A stretch of DNA of 64,000 nucleotides from an uncultured Shimia sp. (GTDB lineage Bacteria; Pseudomonadota; Alphaproteobacteria; Rhodobacterales; Rhodobacteraceae). Made by a program: the position numbers and the translations under genes. This document shows positions 26,789 through 35,603 of this stretch, in pieces. The stretch covers positions 164,993-228,992 of the forward strand of contig NZ_CANLRL010000008.1 of NCBI RefSeq assembly GCF_947493595.1, given 5' to 3'. Numbering within the stretch: the first letter of the stretch is position 1; every line of letters begins with the position of its first letter. The notes beneath the pieces are model-generated. The model made no database searches and had not been told where the DNA came from. It saw only the letters and a list, made by a program, of their open reading frames with translations.

Positions 26789-27289
26789 TCAGGGTTGCCG
26801 CGTGGCCTTTGCCCTCAGAAAATCGTCCAGTTCGACGTAGAGCTGTTTGCGCTCGTCTTCGCTCAGAAAACTTCCGATCTCCACGGTACGGCCATTTCCT
26901 GTGAGGGTCACATAGTTGGGGACAGGGCCGCCATGGGCATGCAGCTCAACGCGCGTCCAATAGATGTTACACTCCCACTCTTTCACAGCGCCGCGAGCGG
27001 GTGTGTGGCGCAGACGTAGGATATCGTCGGCCAAAGTCAGCTCTTCGAGAACCTCACCATCTTTGTAAGAGCGTTCCAGCCCCCACCAGAGCCCAGCAAC
27101 CATCACCAGAATAAATGGCAGGATGCCCCAGAGGGCCACAGAGCCCAACAGGCCCAAAAGCGGGATGGAGCTCATGCCAAAGGCGAAGAGAATCATTGCC
27201 GCAAAGCCCCGGCGTGGCAGGGAGCGGTACGGCCAGAGGGTCAGGACGGGCTGATCCGGGTTTGGCGAGGAGGTCCAGCGATGCGGCAT
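26789..27289 (-). CDS. DUF2244 membrane protein
   Basis: 166 residues with two adjacent hydrophobic helices (FAAMILFAFGMSSIPLLGLL and LWGILPFILVMVAGLWW) and a C-terminal soluble domain containing RLRHTPARGAVKEWECNIYW and ENG-type turns, the DUF2244 pattern. Members are often found near cytochrome c oxidase genes; ctaD lies 800 bases upstream on the same strand. Function is not established. Confidence 0.85.
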   Translation of the reverse strand: MPHRWTSSPNPDQPVLTLWPYRSLPRRGFAAMILFAFGMSSIPLLGLLGSVALWGILPFILVMVAGLWWGLERSYKDGEVLEELTLADDILRLRHTPARGAVKEWECNIYWTRVELHAHGGPVPNYVTLTGNGRTVEIGSFLSEDERKQLYVELDDFLRAKATRQP

Positions 27290-27310
27290 TAGACAGGGCT
27301 TGGCGGACTA

Positions 27311-27374
27311 AGGGGCCAGCCCCTCTTGCGCGCAGGCGCGCAATTCACCCCGGGATATTGGGGGGAAGAGAAGA
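27311..27374. repeat. Intergenic repeat, copy 1
   Basis: AGGGGCCAGCCCCTCTTG, a short variable part, then CAATTCACCCCGGGATATT and a GAAGAGAA end. A second copy is at 45134-45192. AGGGGC-CA-GCCCCT is self-complementary. It fills the gap between the DUF2244 and methyltransferase genes. Confidence 0.75.
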
Positions 27375-27395
27375 CGGGGGTTTGGTCTGTGTAGG

Positions 27396-28025
27396 TCATG
27401 TCGCGCCTTTGCCGCGGGCCAAAAGCACGTAGCGGCCCAAAACTGAGGGATCGTTAGGGGTGTAGGTGATCTCGGCAAAGCCAGCGGCTTGAAGCGTGTC
27501 GAGGTATTCGGCGGGAGACAGGCTGCCGTGATAGACCGGTTCGCCCGCTACGCTGCCGGTGACTTCGCCCTCGTCATCGCCCACTGTCAGCAATAGGTGC
27601 CCTCCGGTCTTGAGGTGTTTCAGGATCACTGGCAGGGTTGAGCGTTGCTCCTCCGGGCTGAGATGAAAAAAGGCGTCCCAGCTGAGGATGGCGTCAAAGG
27701 TCTGGCCCAGATCAAGGCTGCGCATGTCTGCGACTTGGAATGTCGCGGCGGGGACATTGGACCTTGCACGCGCAATCATGGCGGCGCTGGCGTCTACACC
27801 ACAAATGTGATGGCCAAGGTCTGTCAGGTAACCGCTCAGAGGTCGTCCAGCGCCGCAGCCGAGATCAAGTACCTTCGATGGAACAGGCAGCCCCTCAAGC
27901 CAGCGGGTCAGCCAGTCTTTTTCGCGCAAGGACGTATCGCGGCCCTCATCCCAGGCTGCGGCGTTGCGCTCATAAACAGAAGCCATGTCCGCCTTGATCT
28001 TTGCAAAGTCTTCCGGTGATGACAT
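27396..28025 (-). CDS. Class I SAM-dependent methyltransferase
   Basis: 209 residues. The Rossmann-type SAM site VLDLGCGAGRPLSGYL (motif I), the acidic GVDASAAMIARA (motif II) and ILSWDAFFHLSPEEQ (post II) are in order. The substrate is not evident. AAAGGA before ATG 28025 sets the start; a TTG further upstream (28046) would overlap the ctaD terminator. It is downstream of ctaD on the same strand, separated by that terminator, so it probably has its own promoter. Confidence 0.88.
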   Translation of the reverse strand: MSSPEDFAKIKADMASVYERNAAAWDEGRDTSLREKDWLTRWLEGLPVPSKVLDLGCGAGRPLSGYLTDLGHHICGVDASAAMIARARSNVPAATFQVADMRSLDLGQTFDAILSWDAFFHLSPEEQRSTLPVILKHLKTGGHLLLTVGDDEGEVTGSVAGEPVYHGSLSPAEYLDTLQAAGFAEITYTPNDPSVLGRYVLLARGKGAT

Positions 28026-28043
28026 CCAAAGTGGTCCTTTGTG

Positions 28044-28082
28044 CAAAAGAAAAGGCCCCGGAGCATCGCTGCGCCGGGGCCT
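28044..28082 (-). terminator. Terminator of ctaD
   Basis: On the minus strand AGGCCCCGG (28074-28082) pairs perfectly with CCGGGGCCT (28053-28061), followed by TTTTCTTTT. Confidence 0.88.
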
Positions 28083-28111
28083 CTTTGATCTGTTACCTGA
28101 GAGGCCTCACA

Positions 28112-29806
28112 TTAGTGAGAGTGGCCTTTGTCCCAGTCTTCCTGCTTTGGCAGGATTTCGAAGGTGTGCTCTGGTGGTGGGCATGGAAGGGTCCATTCCA
28201 GAGTATCTGCGTATTCGTTCCAGTAGTTGTTCTCGGTCACTTTCGCGCCGCGGAACAGCGAGTAGAACACCACACCGAAGAAGAACAGGAAGGAAGCAAA
28301 GGACAGGAACGCACCGTAGGAGCTGATCTTGTTCCAATATGCAAAGGCTTCCGGATAGTCGATGTAACGACGTGGCATGCCCTGACGACCCAAGAAGTGC
28401 TGTGGGAAGAAGGTCAGGTTGGCACCGATGAAGAACATCCAGAAGTGCAGCTTGCCCGCCCATTCAGGGTAGTGACGGCCGGTCATTTTGCCAAAGTAGA
28501 AGTAGATACCGGCAAAGATCGCGAACACGGCGCCGAGGCTCATCACGTAGTGGAAGTGCGCAACCACGTAGTAGGTGTCGTGGTAGTAGCGGTCCACGGA
28601 AGCTTGCGACAGAACGATCCCGGTCACACCACCTGCGGTGAAGAGGAACAGGAAGCCAAACGCCCAGAGCATTGGGGTTTTGAACTCGATGGAGCCGCCC
28701 CACATGGTGGCGATCCAAGAGAAGATCTTAACCCCGGTTGGCACCGCGATGACCATGGTGGCCAGCATGAAGTAGGACTGCTGCGTCAGCGACATACCCA
28801 CCGTATACATGTGGTGCGCCCATACAACGAAGCCCAGAGCACCAATCGCAATGATCGCCCAAACCATTGGCAGGTAACCAAAGACCGGCTTACGCGCAAA
28901 CGTCGCAATCACGTGAGAGATGATGCCGAAGCCTGGCAGGATCACGATGTACACTTCCGGGTGGCCGAAGAACCACAGGATGTGCTGATACAGGATCGGG
29001 TCGCCGCCGCCGGCTGGATCAAAGAAGGTGGTGCCGAAGTTACGGTCGGTCAACAACATGGTGATGGCGCCGGCCAGAACTGGCAGGGCCAGAAGGATCA
29101 GCCAGGCGGTCACAAAGATGGACCATGCAAAGAGAGGCACTTTGAACAGGGTCATGCCAGGGGCGCGCATGTTCAGGAAAGTGGTGATGATGTTGATCGC
29201 CCCCAGGATCGAAGAGGCACCGGAGACGTGCACCGCAAAGATCGCGAGGTCCATCGACATGCCAGCTTCGTTGGTGGAGAGCGGCGGATACAGGACCCAA
29301 CCCACACCGGAGCCAAGTTGTTGGCTGCCGTCCGCCATTACCGGGCCGCCACCTGGCGCCAACATCGACGCGACACCCAGCAGGGTACCGGCCACGTAGA
29401 GCCAGAAGGACAGGTTGTTCATCCGTGGGAACGCCATATCCGGCGCGCCGATCTGCAATGGCATGAAGTAGTTGCCAAAGCCGCCAAACAGCGCCGGGAT
29501 AACCACAAAGAACATCATCAGAACACCGTGGTAGGTGATCAGAACGTTCCACAGGTGGCCGTTTGGTGTACAGGGACCGTCACCGCCGCCAAAGAAGCGC
29601 GCGCCTTCCAGACACATGTATTGAACACCCGGATCCATCAGCTCCATGCGCATCAGCACCGTGAAGAAGACGGAGATCAAACCAGCCAGGGCTGAGATGA
29701 TCAGATAAAGGATGCCAATGTCCTTATGGTTTGTGGACATAAACCAGCGGGTGAAAAAACCGCGCTCGTCGTGATGGTCCTGGCCTTGAATGGCTGCGTC
29801 TGCCAT
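28112..29806 (-). CDS. ctaD: Cytochrome c oxidase subunit I (aa3-type)
   Basis: 564 residues, twelve membrane helices. It carries haem a and the haem a3-CuB oxygen-reducing site. Ligand and channel motifs: [19 protein letters not shown] (low-spin haem His), WFFGHPEVY with the His-Tyr crosslink, HHMYTVG (CuB), PTGVKIF (K-channel Lys), VAHFHYVMS (haem ligands) and [11 protein letters not shown] (D-channel Asp). AGGAGG precedes the start. It is transcribed alone, as is usual in Rhodobacterales, and has an FNR-type box upstream. Confidence 0.98.
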   Translation of the reverse strand: MADAAIQGQDHHDERGFFTRWFMSTNHKDIGILYLIISALAGLISVFFTVLMRMELMDPGVQYMCLEGARFFGGGDGPCTPNGHLWNVLITYHGVLMMFFVVIPALFGGFGNYFMPLQIGAPDMAFPRMNNLSFWLYVAGTLLGVASMLAPGGGPVMADGSQQLGSGVGWVLYPPLSTNEAGMSMDLAIFAVHVSGASSILGAINIITTFLNMRAPGMTLFKVPLFAWSIFVTAWLILLALPVLAGAITMLLTDRNFGTTFFDPAGGGDPILYQHILWFFGHPEVYIVILPGFGIISHVIATFARKPVFGYLPMVWAIIAIGALGFVVWAHHMYTVGMSLTQQSYFMLATMVIAVPTGVKIFSWIATMWGGSIEFKTPMLWAFGFLFLFTAGGVTGIVLSQASVDRYYHDTYYVVAHFHYVMSLGAVFAIFAGIYFYFGKMTGRHYPEWAGKLHFWMFFIGANLTFFPQHFLGRQGMPRRYIDYPEAFAYWNKISSYGAFLSFASFLFFFGVVFYSLFRGAKVTENNYWNEYADTLEWTLPCPPPEHTFEILPKQEDWDKGHSH

Positions 29807-29907
29807 GCGTTGCCTCCTGTTGATTTATATCTGGGCGCGCGGATTCCCGCTTACGCCTGGTTCCCGGTCGTTTTAGGGTGCCGGGCGCGCGGTCGCAATC
29901 ACCGTAA

Positions 29908-29921
29908 TTGACCTAGATCAA
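29908..29921. promoter_or_regulatory. FNR/FnrL-type box between ctaD and the PEP mutase-family gene
   Basis: TTGAC-CTAG-ATCAA on the plus strand, read TTGAT-CTAG-GTCAA towards ctaD, matches the FNR/FnrL consensus TTGAT-N4-ATCAA/GTCAA. It is about 100 bases before the ctaD start, so oxygen-responsive control of the oxidase is likely; the divergent gene could also be affected. Confidence 0.65.
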
Positions 29922-29970
29922 AAAAAATTGTCGCAGGGGCGCGGGTCTTGGCCGGCTTTTGCGGTTTTTT

Positions 29971-29985
29971 GTTCCAACTTTGTTC
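29971..29985. promoter_or_regulatory. LexA-type box upstream of the PEP mutase-family gene
   Basis: GTTC-CAACTTT-GTTC is an exact GTTC-N7-GTTC. It lies 43 bases before the ATG at 30029, and its second half overlaps a possible -10 (TTCTAA) placed 18 bases after TTGCGG at 29959-29964. Whether LexA binds here is unknown. Confidence 0.5.
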
Positions 29986-30028
29986 TAATTTCACGCTACG
30001 GTAGTGGGAGCCACATAGGAATCAGTGC

Positions 30029-30865
30029 ATGCGTAGAGATCAGAAATACACCGCTTTTTTGGACCTGCATCATGGCGACGCGGCGTTTGTGATGCCCAAT
30101 CCGTGGGATGCGGGCAGCGCGCGGGTGCTGGCGGCGGAGGGATTCGCGGCCTTGGCTACCACCAGCGCAGGGGCCGCTGTGACACAGGGCCTACGGGACG
30201 GGGCGGCCAGCATGACGCGGTCGGCGATTCTCTCCAATGCGGCGGGTATTGTGGCGGCGACAGATCTTCCTGTGTCTGCCGATTTGGAAGATGGCTTTGG
30301 CCTGGCGCCGGAAACCTGCGCCAAGACCATTGCCATGGCGGCAGAGGTTGGTCTGGTTGGCGGCTCGATTGAAGATGCCACCGGCGGTGACGACGGCGGC
30401 ATCATGGACTTGGGGCTGGCAGTGGAGCGGATTGCGGCGGCGGCAGAAGCGGCGCAGACACACCAGTTTGTGCTGACCGCGCGGGCGGAGAACTATCTGC
30501 ACGGACGGCCAGACTTGAAGGACACAATTGCGCGACTGCAAGCGTTTGAGGCGGCGGGGGCGGATGTGCTCTATGCGCCGGGATTACCCGATTTGAACGC
30601 GATCCGGACTGTTTGCTCGGAGGTGAGTAAGCCTGTGAACGTAGTGATGGGACTGCGCCCACCTTTCTTTTCCGTTCGAGAGCTGTCTGAGGCTGGCGTT
30701 AAGCGGGTCAGCGTTGGCGGGTCATTAGCGCGGTTGGCTTACGGCGCGGTGCAACAAGCGATGCGCGCGGTGTTGCAGGACGGGGAGTTTGCCTATGCGA
30801 ACAAAGCCATGCCGGGAGCGGAACTTATGGGACTGATGCGCGCAGCGCCCACCCCACGTGTTTAA
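30029..30865 (+). CDS. Isocitrate lyase/PEP mutase superfamily protein
   Basis: 278 residues. The TIM-barrel family motifs are present: FVMPNPWDAGSARVL, the Mg2+-binding SADLEDGFG, GGSIEDATGG and FVLTARAENYLHGR. Relatives cleave or rearrange C-C or C-P bonds of 2-oxo or 2-hydroxy acids (oxaloacetate hydrolase, 2-methylisocitrate lyase, phosphonomutase). The KKCGH-type loop of true isocitrate lyase is missing, so substrate is open. AGGAATC precedes the start. It is divergent from ctaD with FNR-like and LexA-like boxes between them. Confidence 0.88.
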   Translation: MRRDQKYTAFLDLHHGDAAFVMPNPWDAGSARVLAAEGFAALATTSAGAAVTQGLRDGAASMTRSAILSNAAGIVAATDLPVSADLEDGFGLAPETCAKTIAMAAEVGLVGGSIEDATGGDDGGIMDLGLAVERIAAAAEAAQTHQFVLTARAENYLHGRPDLKDTIARLQAFEAAGADVLYAPGLPDLNAIRTVCSEVSKPVNVVMGLRPPFFSVRELSEAGVKRVSVGGSLARLAYGAVQQAMRAVLQDGEFAYANKAMPGAELMGLMRAAPTPRV

Positions 30866-30869
30866 TGAA

Positions 30870-30899
30870 GAAACGCCCGCATTGGGGCGCGGGCGTTTC
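30870..30899. terminator. Hairpin terminator between convergent genes
   Basis: GAAACGCCCGC (30870-30880) and GCGGGCGTTTC (30889-30899) form a perfect 11-bp stem with an 8-base loop. T-runs are short in both directions. Confidence 0.6.
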
Positions 30900-30967
30900 A
30901 GGGGCTTCCAAAGGGTGCAGTGCAGAAACACACACCGGGTTGTCACCCTTCGGAATTCTGCGGCGAC

Positions 30968-31867
30968 TTACCTTGGGCGACGTTTTTGAAAGCTGGGGTC
31001 CGGCACGCCTTTGTGGCAGCGCGGGATCACTGGGAAGCTATCCGTGAGAAAGTAAGCGTAGGAGCCTTGCGGGTAGTTCGCGGTTTTCACGAATGCGCCA
31101 TTACACGCATCCAACGTCCCTGCCCCGGCGACATATCTATAGTCCTGAACAAATGTGCCATCGTGGCGGCCAGTGGGTCCGTTGCCGGTGCGGTTGCCTG
31201 ATTTGAGGCGATACGAGCTGGTCATTTGCGTGACGCGGCCATTTACCGTGGCGGTGATGGCGTAGATCGGGAAGCCGTCCGCCGCATAGCCGATAAGCGG
31301 CGATTCCGCTTGGCGCGACCAGCCGAGTCGTTGCATCAGCCCCACCGGCAGGCCGTGATAATGATAGGCGCCGGTGGGCTGCACATGGGCGTAATTGGCA
31401 TCCAATCCCAGCGGCACCGCGCCGCCCAAAGCTTCATACTGCCAGCCGGAGCGCGGGTTGCCGCGCCAGAACTCTGCCGCGCCGGGATCAAACGGCACGC
31501 CGTTGACCGCCACACCAAAGATACCCATGCGGCTTTGTGTGCTGCGTGCGGTTTTCTGCGGCGTGAGCGGCATCTTGAATGTGTGGTTTTGCGCCTTGAT
31601 GCGGTGAGGATTGCCGCTGTTGGGGAACCGACCAACTTTATGGGCAGGGATGCCATTGGCAGAGATCACCCGCTTGGTGCCTTTCTTGGAGGTGCTCACT
31701 TTAGAACGGCCCGCGTTCTTGGTGGCCTTCACCAGACGCAGCGGCTCAGATTCGGTAGCGGTGTGTTGCCGCATAGGGGGGCGGCCCTGGGCATCGCTGC
31801 TTGCGGCAGCCCCCACGACAATGGCCACGGCCAAGACGCCGAGCTTCACGTTTTCCAACAAAGTCAT
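30968..31867 (-). CDS. Secreted YHYH-domain protein
   Basis: 299 residues with a signal peptide (hydrophobic to about residue 22, ending ASSDAQ). The domain is recognised by AYHYHGLP and by IGYAADGFPIY, together with LDACNG and GSYAYFLTDSFPVIPRC near the end. These proteins are exported and of unknown function. A GGAGGG ribosome site precedes the ATG. The gene is followed on the same strand upstream by another small exported protein (31889-32263), so the two are likely an operon. Confidence 0.87.
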   Translation of the reverse strand: MTLLENVKLGVLAVAIVVGAAASSDAQGRPPMRQHTATESEPLRLVKATKNAGRSKVSTSKKGTKRVISANGIPAHKVGRFPNSGNPHRIKAQNHTFKMPLTPQKTARSTQSRMGIFGVAVNGVPFDPGAAEFWRGNPRSGWQYEALGGAVPLGLDANYAHVQPTGAYHYHGLPVGLMQRLGWSRQAESPLIGYAADGFPIYAITATVNGRVTQMTSSYRLKSGNRTGNGPTGRHDGTFVQDYRYVAGAGTLDACNGAFVKTANYPQGSYAYFLTDSFPVIPRCHKGVPDPSFQKRRPR

Positions 31868-31888
31868 GTGGTTCCCTCCAGAAAACCC

Positions 31889-32263
31889 CTACGGCATAAC
31901 GGTCACAGGCCCCTGCCCGTCCGCGCCAAAGTCCAACAGCATGGTGAATATGCCGGGCACCGCATCATCAAACCGCAGGGTCAGCTTTTGCTCTTCCAAT
32001 GCGCCAGCTGGCACGGTGAAGGGCAATTTCTGTCCTGACAGTTTGGCGACATCAACGAAGATGCCTTCCAACGTCATGGGCTCGGTACCGGCGTTATAGA
32101 ATGTCAGCACCAGGTCGAGACGACGTTTGCGGCGGCGGGTCACGGTGGATGTGACCGTCAAGTGGCTCATGCCATGTCCGGCGTGCGCCAAAACGCCGAC
32201 CGGGGTCAGCGTAAGCATGGCCAGAAAGCTGCGGCGGCTGAGTGTCTGTGTGGTGTCTGTCAT
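31889..32263 (-). CDS. Tat-exported small protein of unknown function
   Basis: 124 residues. The N-terminus TLSRRSFLAMLTLTPVGVLA is a twin-arginine signal. The mature part contains TSTVTRRRKRRLDLVLTFYN, GTEPMTLEGIFVD and ALEEQKLTLRFDD, which look like beta strands of an immunoglobulin-like or copper-handling periplasmic fold; I cannot name the family. ATG 32263 was chosen because it begins the signal, although no good ribosome site precedes it. It ends 21 bases before the YHYH gene. Confidence 0.75.
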   Translation of the reverse strand: MTDTTQTLSRRSFLAMLTLTPVGVLAHAGHGMSHLTVTSTVTRRRKRRLDLVLTFYNAGTEPMTLEGIFVDVAKLSGQKLPFTVPAGALEEQKLTLRFDDAVPGIFTMLLDFGADGQGPVTVMP

Positions 32264-32392
32264 GGGAGGTTGTACGCGCCTTGTTGAGGGTTCCGTCGGT
32301 AAAAAATCAAAAATCACATTTTTTTCGGCAAGGCGACATTTTCCACTTGCAGCCCGCCGAGACTCTTTATATTTCACGCCTCACCCAAGGAA

Positions 32393-32467
32393 GCGGGCGT
32401 AGCTCAGGGGTAGAGCATAACCTTGCCAAGGTTAGGGTCGGGCGTTCGAATCGCCTCGCCCGCTCCA
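32393..32467 (+). tRNA. tRNA-Gly(GCC), copy 1
   Basis: 75 bases with encoded CCA. Acceptor GCGGGCG/CGCCCGC, D-arm AGCTCAGGGGTAGAGC, anticodon stem ACCT/AGGT around loop TTGCCAA (anticodon GCC), and T-loop GTTCGAATC. A hairpin terminator follows at 32494-32520. Identical to the copy at 32638-32712. Confidence 0.97.
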
Positions 32468-32493
32468 ATATCTCCCTCGTGGAGAGAGTGATG

Positions 32494-32520
32494 AAGGCGC
32501 GGATTTATCCGCGCCTTTTC
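32494..32520 (+). terminator. Terminator after first tRNA-Gly
   Basis: AAGGCGCGGA (32494-32503) and TCCGCGCCTT (32508-32517) form a perfect 10-bp stem over TTTA, followed by TTTTC. Confidence 0.85.
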
Positions 32521-32637
32521 GCGTTTCTGGGCCTCTTTTCAGTGACTTAAAAACTTTCTGCGGATTGTGTGAATTTCTTTCGAATTGGGGGTTGCGGTCC
32601 CCCGTGGGGAGCGCTAAATCACGGCCATCCAAACGGT

Positions 32638-32712
32638 GCGGGCGTAGCTCAGGGGTAGAGCATAACCTTGCCAAGGTTAGGGTCGGGCGTTCGAATCGCC
32701 TCGCCCGCTCCA
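32638..32712 (+). tRNA. tRNA-Gly(GCC), copy 2
   Basis: 75 bases, identical in every position to the copy at 32393-32467, including CCA. It has its own terminator at 32727-32765, so the two are separate transcription units. The 170 bases between them share no other clear similarity. Confidence 0.97.
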
Positions 32713-32726
32713 TTTGGATCAAACGC

Positions 32727-32765
32727 AAAAAGGCGCCAGGGTTTCCCGGCGCCTTTTGTTTTTTC
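32727..32765 (+). terminator. Terminator after second tRNA-Gly
   Basis: AAAAGGCGCC (32727-32736) pairs perfectly with GGCGCCTTTT (32748-32757), followed by a long T-rich tail. Confidence 0.88.
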
Positions 32766-32822
32766 CGCATGATCTGAATGGCTTGTAACGACGGGCGCGA
32801 TGGCGCCCGCCGGTGTTTTCGC

Positions 32823-34172
32823 TTAGAGGCTTTCCGCGAGTCGCGTTGCCAAAGCGTTCTGCCGTTGAATCACCGAAGACAGGTTGATGCTGGTCATATG
32901 GCCGTCGCGCACGATTTGACGGCCTTCGACAAAAAGATCGCGCACGGTGGTTGGACCAGCCAGAAGAATCGCCGCCTGATCCCAGCTGCCCGCGCTGTGC
33001 ACGCCGGTGACATCCCAAATCGCGATGTCGGCGCGTTTGCCAACGGCGATCTGGCCACAATCGTGTCGCCCCAGCACCTCTGCCCCGCCTCGCGTGGCAA
33101 TTTCGAGCGCTTCGCGGGGGGACATGGCGTCCGCGCCCAGGGCGACTCGCTGCAGCAACATCGCCTGACGGGCCTCTGCCACCAGATTGCCGGCGTCGTT
33201 GGAGGCGGATCCGTCTACACCAAGGCCCACCCGCACTTTGGCGTCGCGCATGGCCCGCACCGGGGCGATGCCACTGCCGAGCCGGCAGTTGGAACAGGGG
33301 CAATGGGCGACGCCGGTTTTTGTGCGGGCGAAAAGTGCGATTTCGCTTTCGTCCAGTTTCACGCAATGGGCGTGCCACACATCTTCGCCCACCCACCCCA
33401 GTTCCTCGGCATATTGACCGGGTCGGCAGCCGAAGTTTTCCAGTGAATAGGCAATATCTTCGTCGTTTTCCGCCAAATGGGTGTGCAGCATCACACCTTT
33501 GTCGCGCGCCAAAATGGCGGCGTCGCGCATCAACTCGCGAGACACGGAGAATGGCGAACAGGGGGCCACGCCGACGCGCACCATGCTGCCGTCGCGGGCG
33601 TCGTGGTGACTGTCGATCAGGCGAATGGCGTCTTTGAGGATGGCGTCTTCCTTTTCGACCAGAGAATCCGGTGGCAGGCCACCGTCGCTTTCGCCGATGC
33701 TCATGGCGCCACGGGTGGGATGAAAACGCATCGCCACTTCCCTGGCGGCCTCGATGGTGTCATCAAGGCGCGACCCGTTTGGGTAGAGGTAGAGATGATC
33801 CGAGGTCAGGGTGCAGCCGGAGAGCGCGAGTTCGGCAAGGCCAATTTGGGCGGAGATGTTCATCTCTTCCGGGCCAAAACGTGACCAGATCGGATAGAGC
33901 CGTTGGAGCCAGCCAAACAGCAGCGCGTCCTGCCCGCCCGGCACGGCCCGGGTCAGAGTTTGGTAGAGGTGGTGGTGGGTGTTCACCAAGCCGGGCGTAA
34001 CCACGCAGCCATCGGCAAAAACGGTTTCGCCATCGGTTGTGAGATTCTCGCCAATCTCGGCAATCACGCCATCCTTGATTCGGATGTCATGCGCCGCCAG
34101 TTCGCGACGGTCATCATCCATGGTCAGAACAGTCTGAGCGGATTTGATCAGAGTTTCAGAGGCTTGTGCCAT
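32823..34172 (-). CDS. 8-oxoguanine deaminase-type amidohydrolase
   Basis: 449 residues of the metal-dependent amidohydrolase superfamily. Metal and catalytic motifs: PGLVNTHHHLYQTLTR (first two His), MLHTHLAEND (third His), WHAHCVKLDE and GLGVDGSASNDAGNL (catalytic Asp). The overall pattern, with FGWLQRLYPIW and GVAPCSPFSVS, is that of 8-oxoguanine deaminases, which turn 8-oxoguanine into urate; related enzymes act on s-triazines or cytosine, so the substrate is probable rather than certain. AAGGAA precedes the start. Confidence 0.85.
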   Translation of the reverse strand: MAQASETLIKSAQTVLTMDDDRRELAAHDIRIKDGVIAEIGENLTTDGETVFADGCVVTPGLVNTHHHLYQTLTRAVPGGQDALLFGWLQRLYPIWSRFGPEEMNISAQIGLAELALSGCTLTSDHLYLYPNGSRLDDTIEAAREVAMRFHPTRGAMSIGESDGGLPPDSLVEKEDAILKDAIRLIDSHHDARDGSMVRVGVAPCSPFSVSRELMRDAAILARDKGVMLHTHLAENDEDIAYSLENFGCRPGQYAEELGWVGEDVWHAHCVKLDESEIALFARTKTGVAHCPCSNCRLGSGIAPVRAMRDAKVRVGLGVDGSASNDAGNLVAEARQAMLLQRVALGADAMSPREALEIATRGGAEVLGRHDCGQIAVGKRADIAIWDVTGVHSAGSWDQAAILLAGPTTVRDLFVEGRQIVRDGHMTSINLSSVIQRQNALATRLAESL

Positions 34173-34306
34173 ATGCGCATTCCTTGGGCCTAAAGAGGGC
34201 CCGATTCGGTAGCGATATGAGGCTCAGCGACAGAATGCGGGCAAAGGACTCGCTGTGCCCGTGCATCATAGCGAAGCGGCGGGGCCGCAATCAAGGGTGG
34301 TGCATC

Positions 34307-35098
34307 TTAAGCCTGTGGCAGGAGCGCCAAAGCCTGTGCGTGCAACTCTTTGTTGGCGGCAGCCAAAACCTGCCCGCCCTCATGTGCGGGGCCACCCTGC
34401 CAATTGGTGACAATGCCGCCAGCGGCCTCGATCACCGCGATGGGCGCCTGAATGTCATAAGCGTTGAGTCCGGCCTCGATCACCAGATCGATCTGTCCTG
34501 CGGCCAAAAGCGCGTAGGCGTAGCAATCCATGCCGTAACGGGTGAGTTTGGTCTGGGAGGCGACACGTTCAAAGCCTGCGCGCTCTGCCTCGGTGCCAAC
34601 TTCGGGGAAAGTGGTGAAGATGACCGATTCCGCCAAGATGGCTGTGTTGCGGGTTTTGAGCGGCATGGCCCCATGTGGCCCATCAGCCTCCGCGATGCCA
34701 AAGCCGCCTTTGAAGCGCTCGCCAATGTAAGGTTGATCGACAACGCCATAGATCGGGCCGGTGTCATCAGACAACGCAAGCAGTACCCCCCAGGTTGGGG
34801 TGCCAGAGATAAACGCGCGGGTGCCATCGATGGGATCCAGCACCCAGGTCAGGCCACTGCTGCCCTCGGTTTTTCCAAACTCTTCGCCAAAAATGCCGTC
34901 CTGCGGGCGGCGCTCTGCGAGAACGGCACGCATTGCTTCCTCCGCGGCGCGATCTGCCACAGTAACAGGGTCAAACCCCTCAGACAGTTTGTTGTCTGCG
35001 GTGAGGGTCGTGCTGCGAAAGTGGGGAAGAATGGCCGCGCGGGCCGCATCAGCCATGGCATCCGCCACAGCGATCAGGTCGTTCTGTTCTGGTGTCAT
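34307..35098 (-). CDS. hisN: Histidinol-phosphatase, inositol monophosphatase family
   Basis: 263 residues. The two-metal site of the IMPase family is visible: GEEFGK (Glu), WVLDPIDGTRAFISG and the C-terminal AYDIQAPIAVIEAAGG. The GTRAFI variant of the DPIDGT block and the overall length fit HisN, which removes phosphate from histidinol phosphate in histidine synthesis. GGAGA precedes ATG 35098. No other his genes are nearby, so the assignment rests on sequence only. Confidence 0.85.
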   Translation of the reverse strand: MTPEQNDLIAVADAMADAARAAILPHFRSTTLTADNKLSEGFDPVTVADRAAEEAMRAVLAERRPQDGIFGEEFGKTEGSSGLTWVLDPIDGTRAFISGTPTWGVLLALSDDTGPIYGVVDQPYIGERFKGGFGIAEADGPHGAMPLKTRNTAILAESVIFTTFPEVGTEAERAGFERVASQTKLTRYGMDCYAYALLAAGQIDLVIEAGLNAYDIQAPIAVIEAAGGIVTNWQGGPAHEGGQVLAAANKELHAQALALLPQA

Positions 35099-35155
35099 CG
35101 GTCACAGTCTCCGCTCTGGCGTTCGCGCCATGGCTAGACCAGAGCGGGAATGGAC

Positions 35156-35524
35156 TCAAGCGACGTCAGACAGGACGCGGGCCAGTTCAAACAGGCGCCG
35201 GCGCTGGTTCTCCGGAATGGCATAGTAGCTGCGGATCAGATCCAGCGCTTCTTTGTCAGCCATGATGTCGGCAGGCACGCTGCCGGAGCTTGCGCCATCG
35301 CTGTCGCTTTCGAGACCTTCAAAGAAGAAGCTGACCGGCACGTCCAGAGCGTCGGAAATGTCCCAAAGTCGAGAGGCGCTGACACGGTTGGCACCGGTTT
35401 CATACTTTTGAATCTGTTGAAACTTGATCCCGACTTGCTCGGCCAGTTGTTGCTGCGTCATCCCCGTCAGCCACCGGCGTTGGCGGATTTTCTTGCCAAC
35501 ATGCACGTCCACTGGATGTGTCAT
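35156..35524 (-). CDS. XRE-family transcriptional regulator
   Basis: 122 residues. An N-terminal Cro/cI-type helix-turn-helix spans about residues 9-63 (GKKIRQRRWLTGMTQQQLAE, VGIKFQQIQKYETGANRV). The C-terminal part (ADKEALDLIRSYYAIPENQR) may mediate oligomerisation. AAGGAG seven bases before ATG 35524 favours it over the GTG at 35527. A large inverted repeat at 35604-35639 upstream is a candidate operator, which would mean autoregulation. Target genes are unknown. Confidence 0.9.
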   Translation of the reverse strand: MTHPVDVHVGKKIRQRRWLTGMTQQQLAEQVGIKFQQIQKYETGANRVSASRLWDISDALDVPVSFFFEGLESDSDGASSGSVPADIMADKEALDLIRSYYAIPENQRRRLFELARVLSDVA

Positions 35525-35603
35525 CACACGTCTCCTTCCGAATTAAATATCGGGTCGCAGCCTAGGACCTAGCAGCCCGCCAGCAGCGTCACCAATTCGT
35601 TTA

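Noticed and set aside
28001..29695. 564-codon open frame on the plus strand
   Set aside because: Antisense to ctaD, in the mirror frame of a strongly conserved membrane protein; composition is His/Arg/Asp rich without domains.
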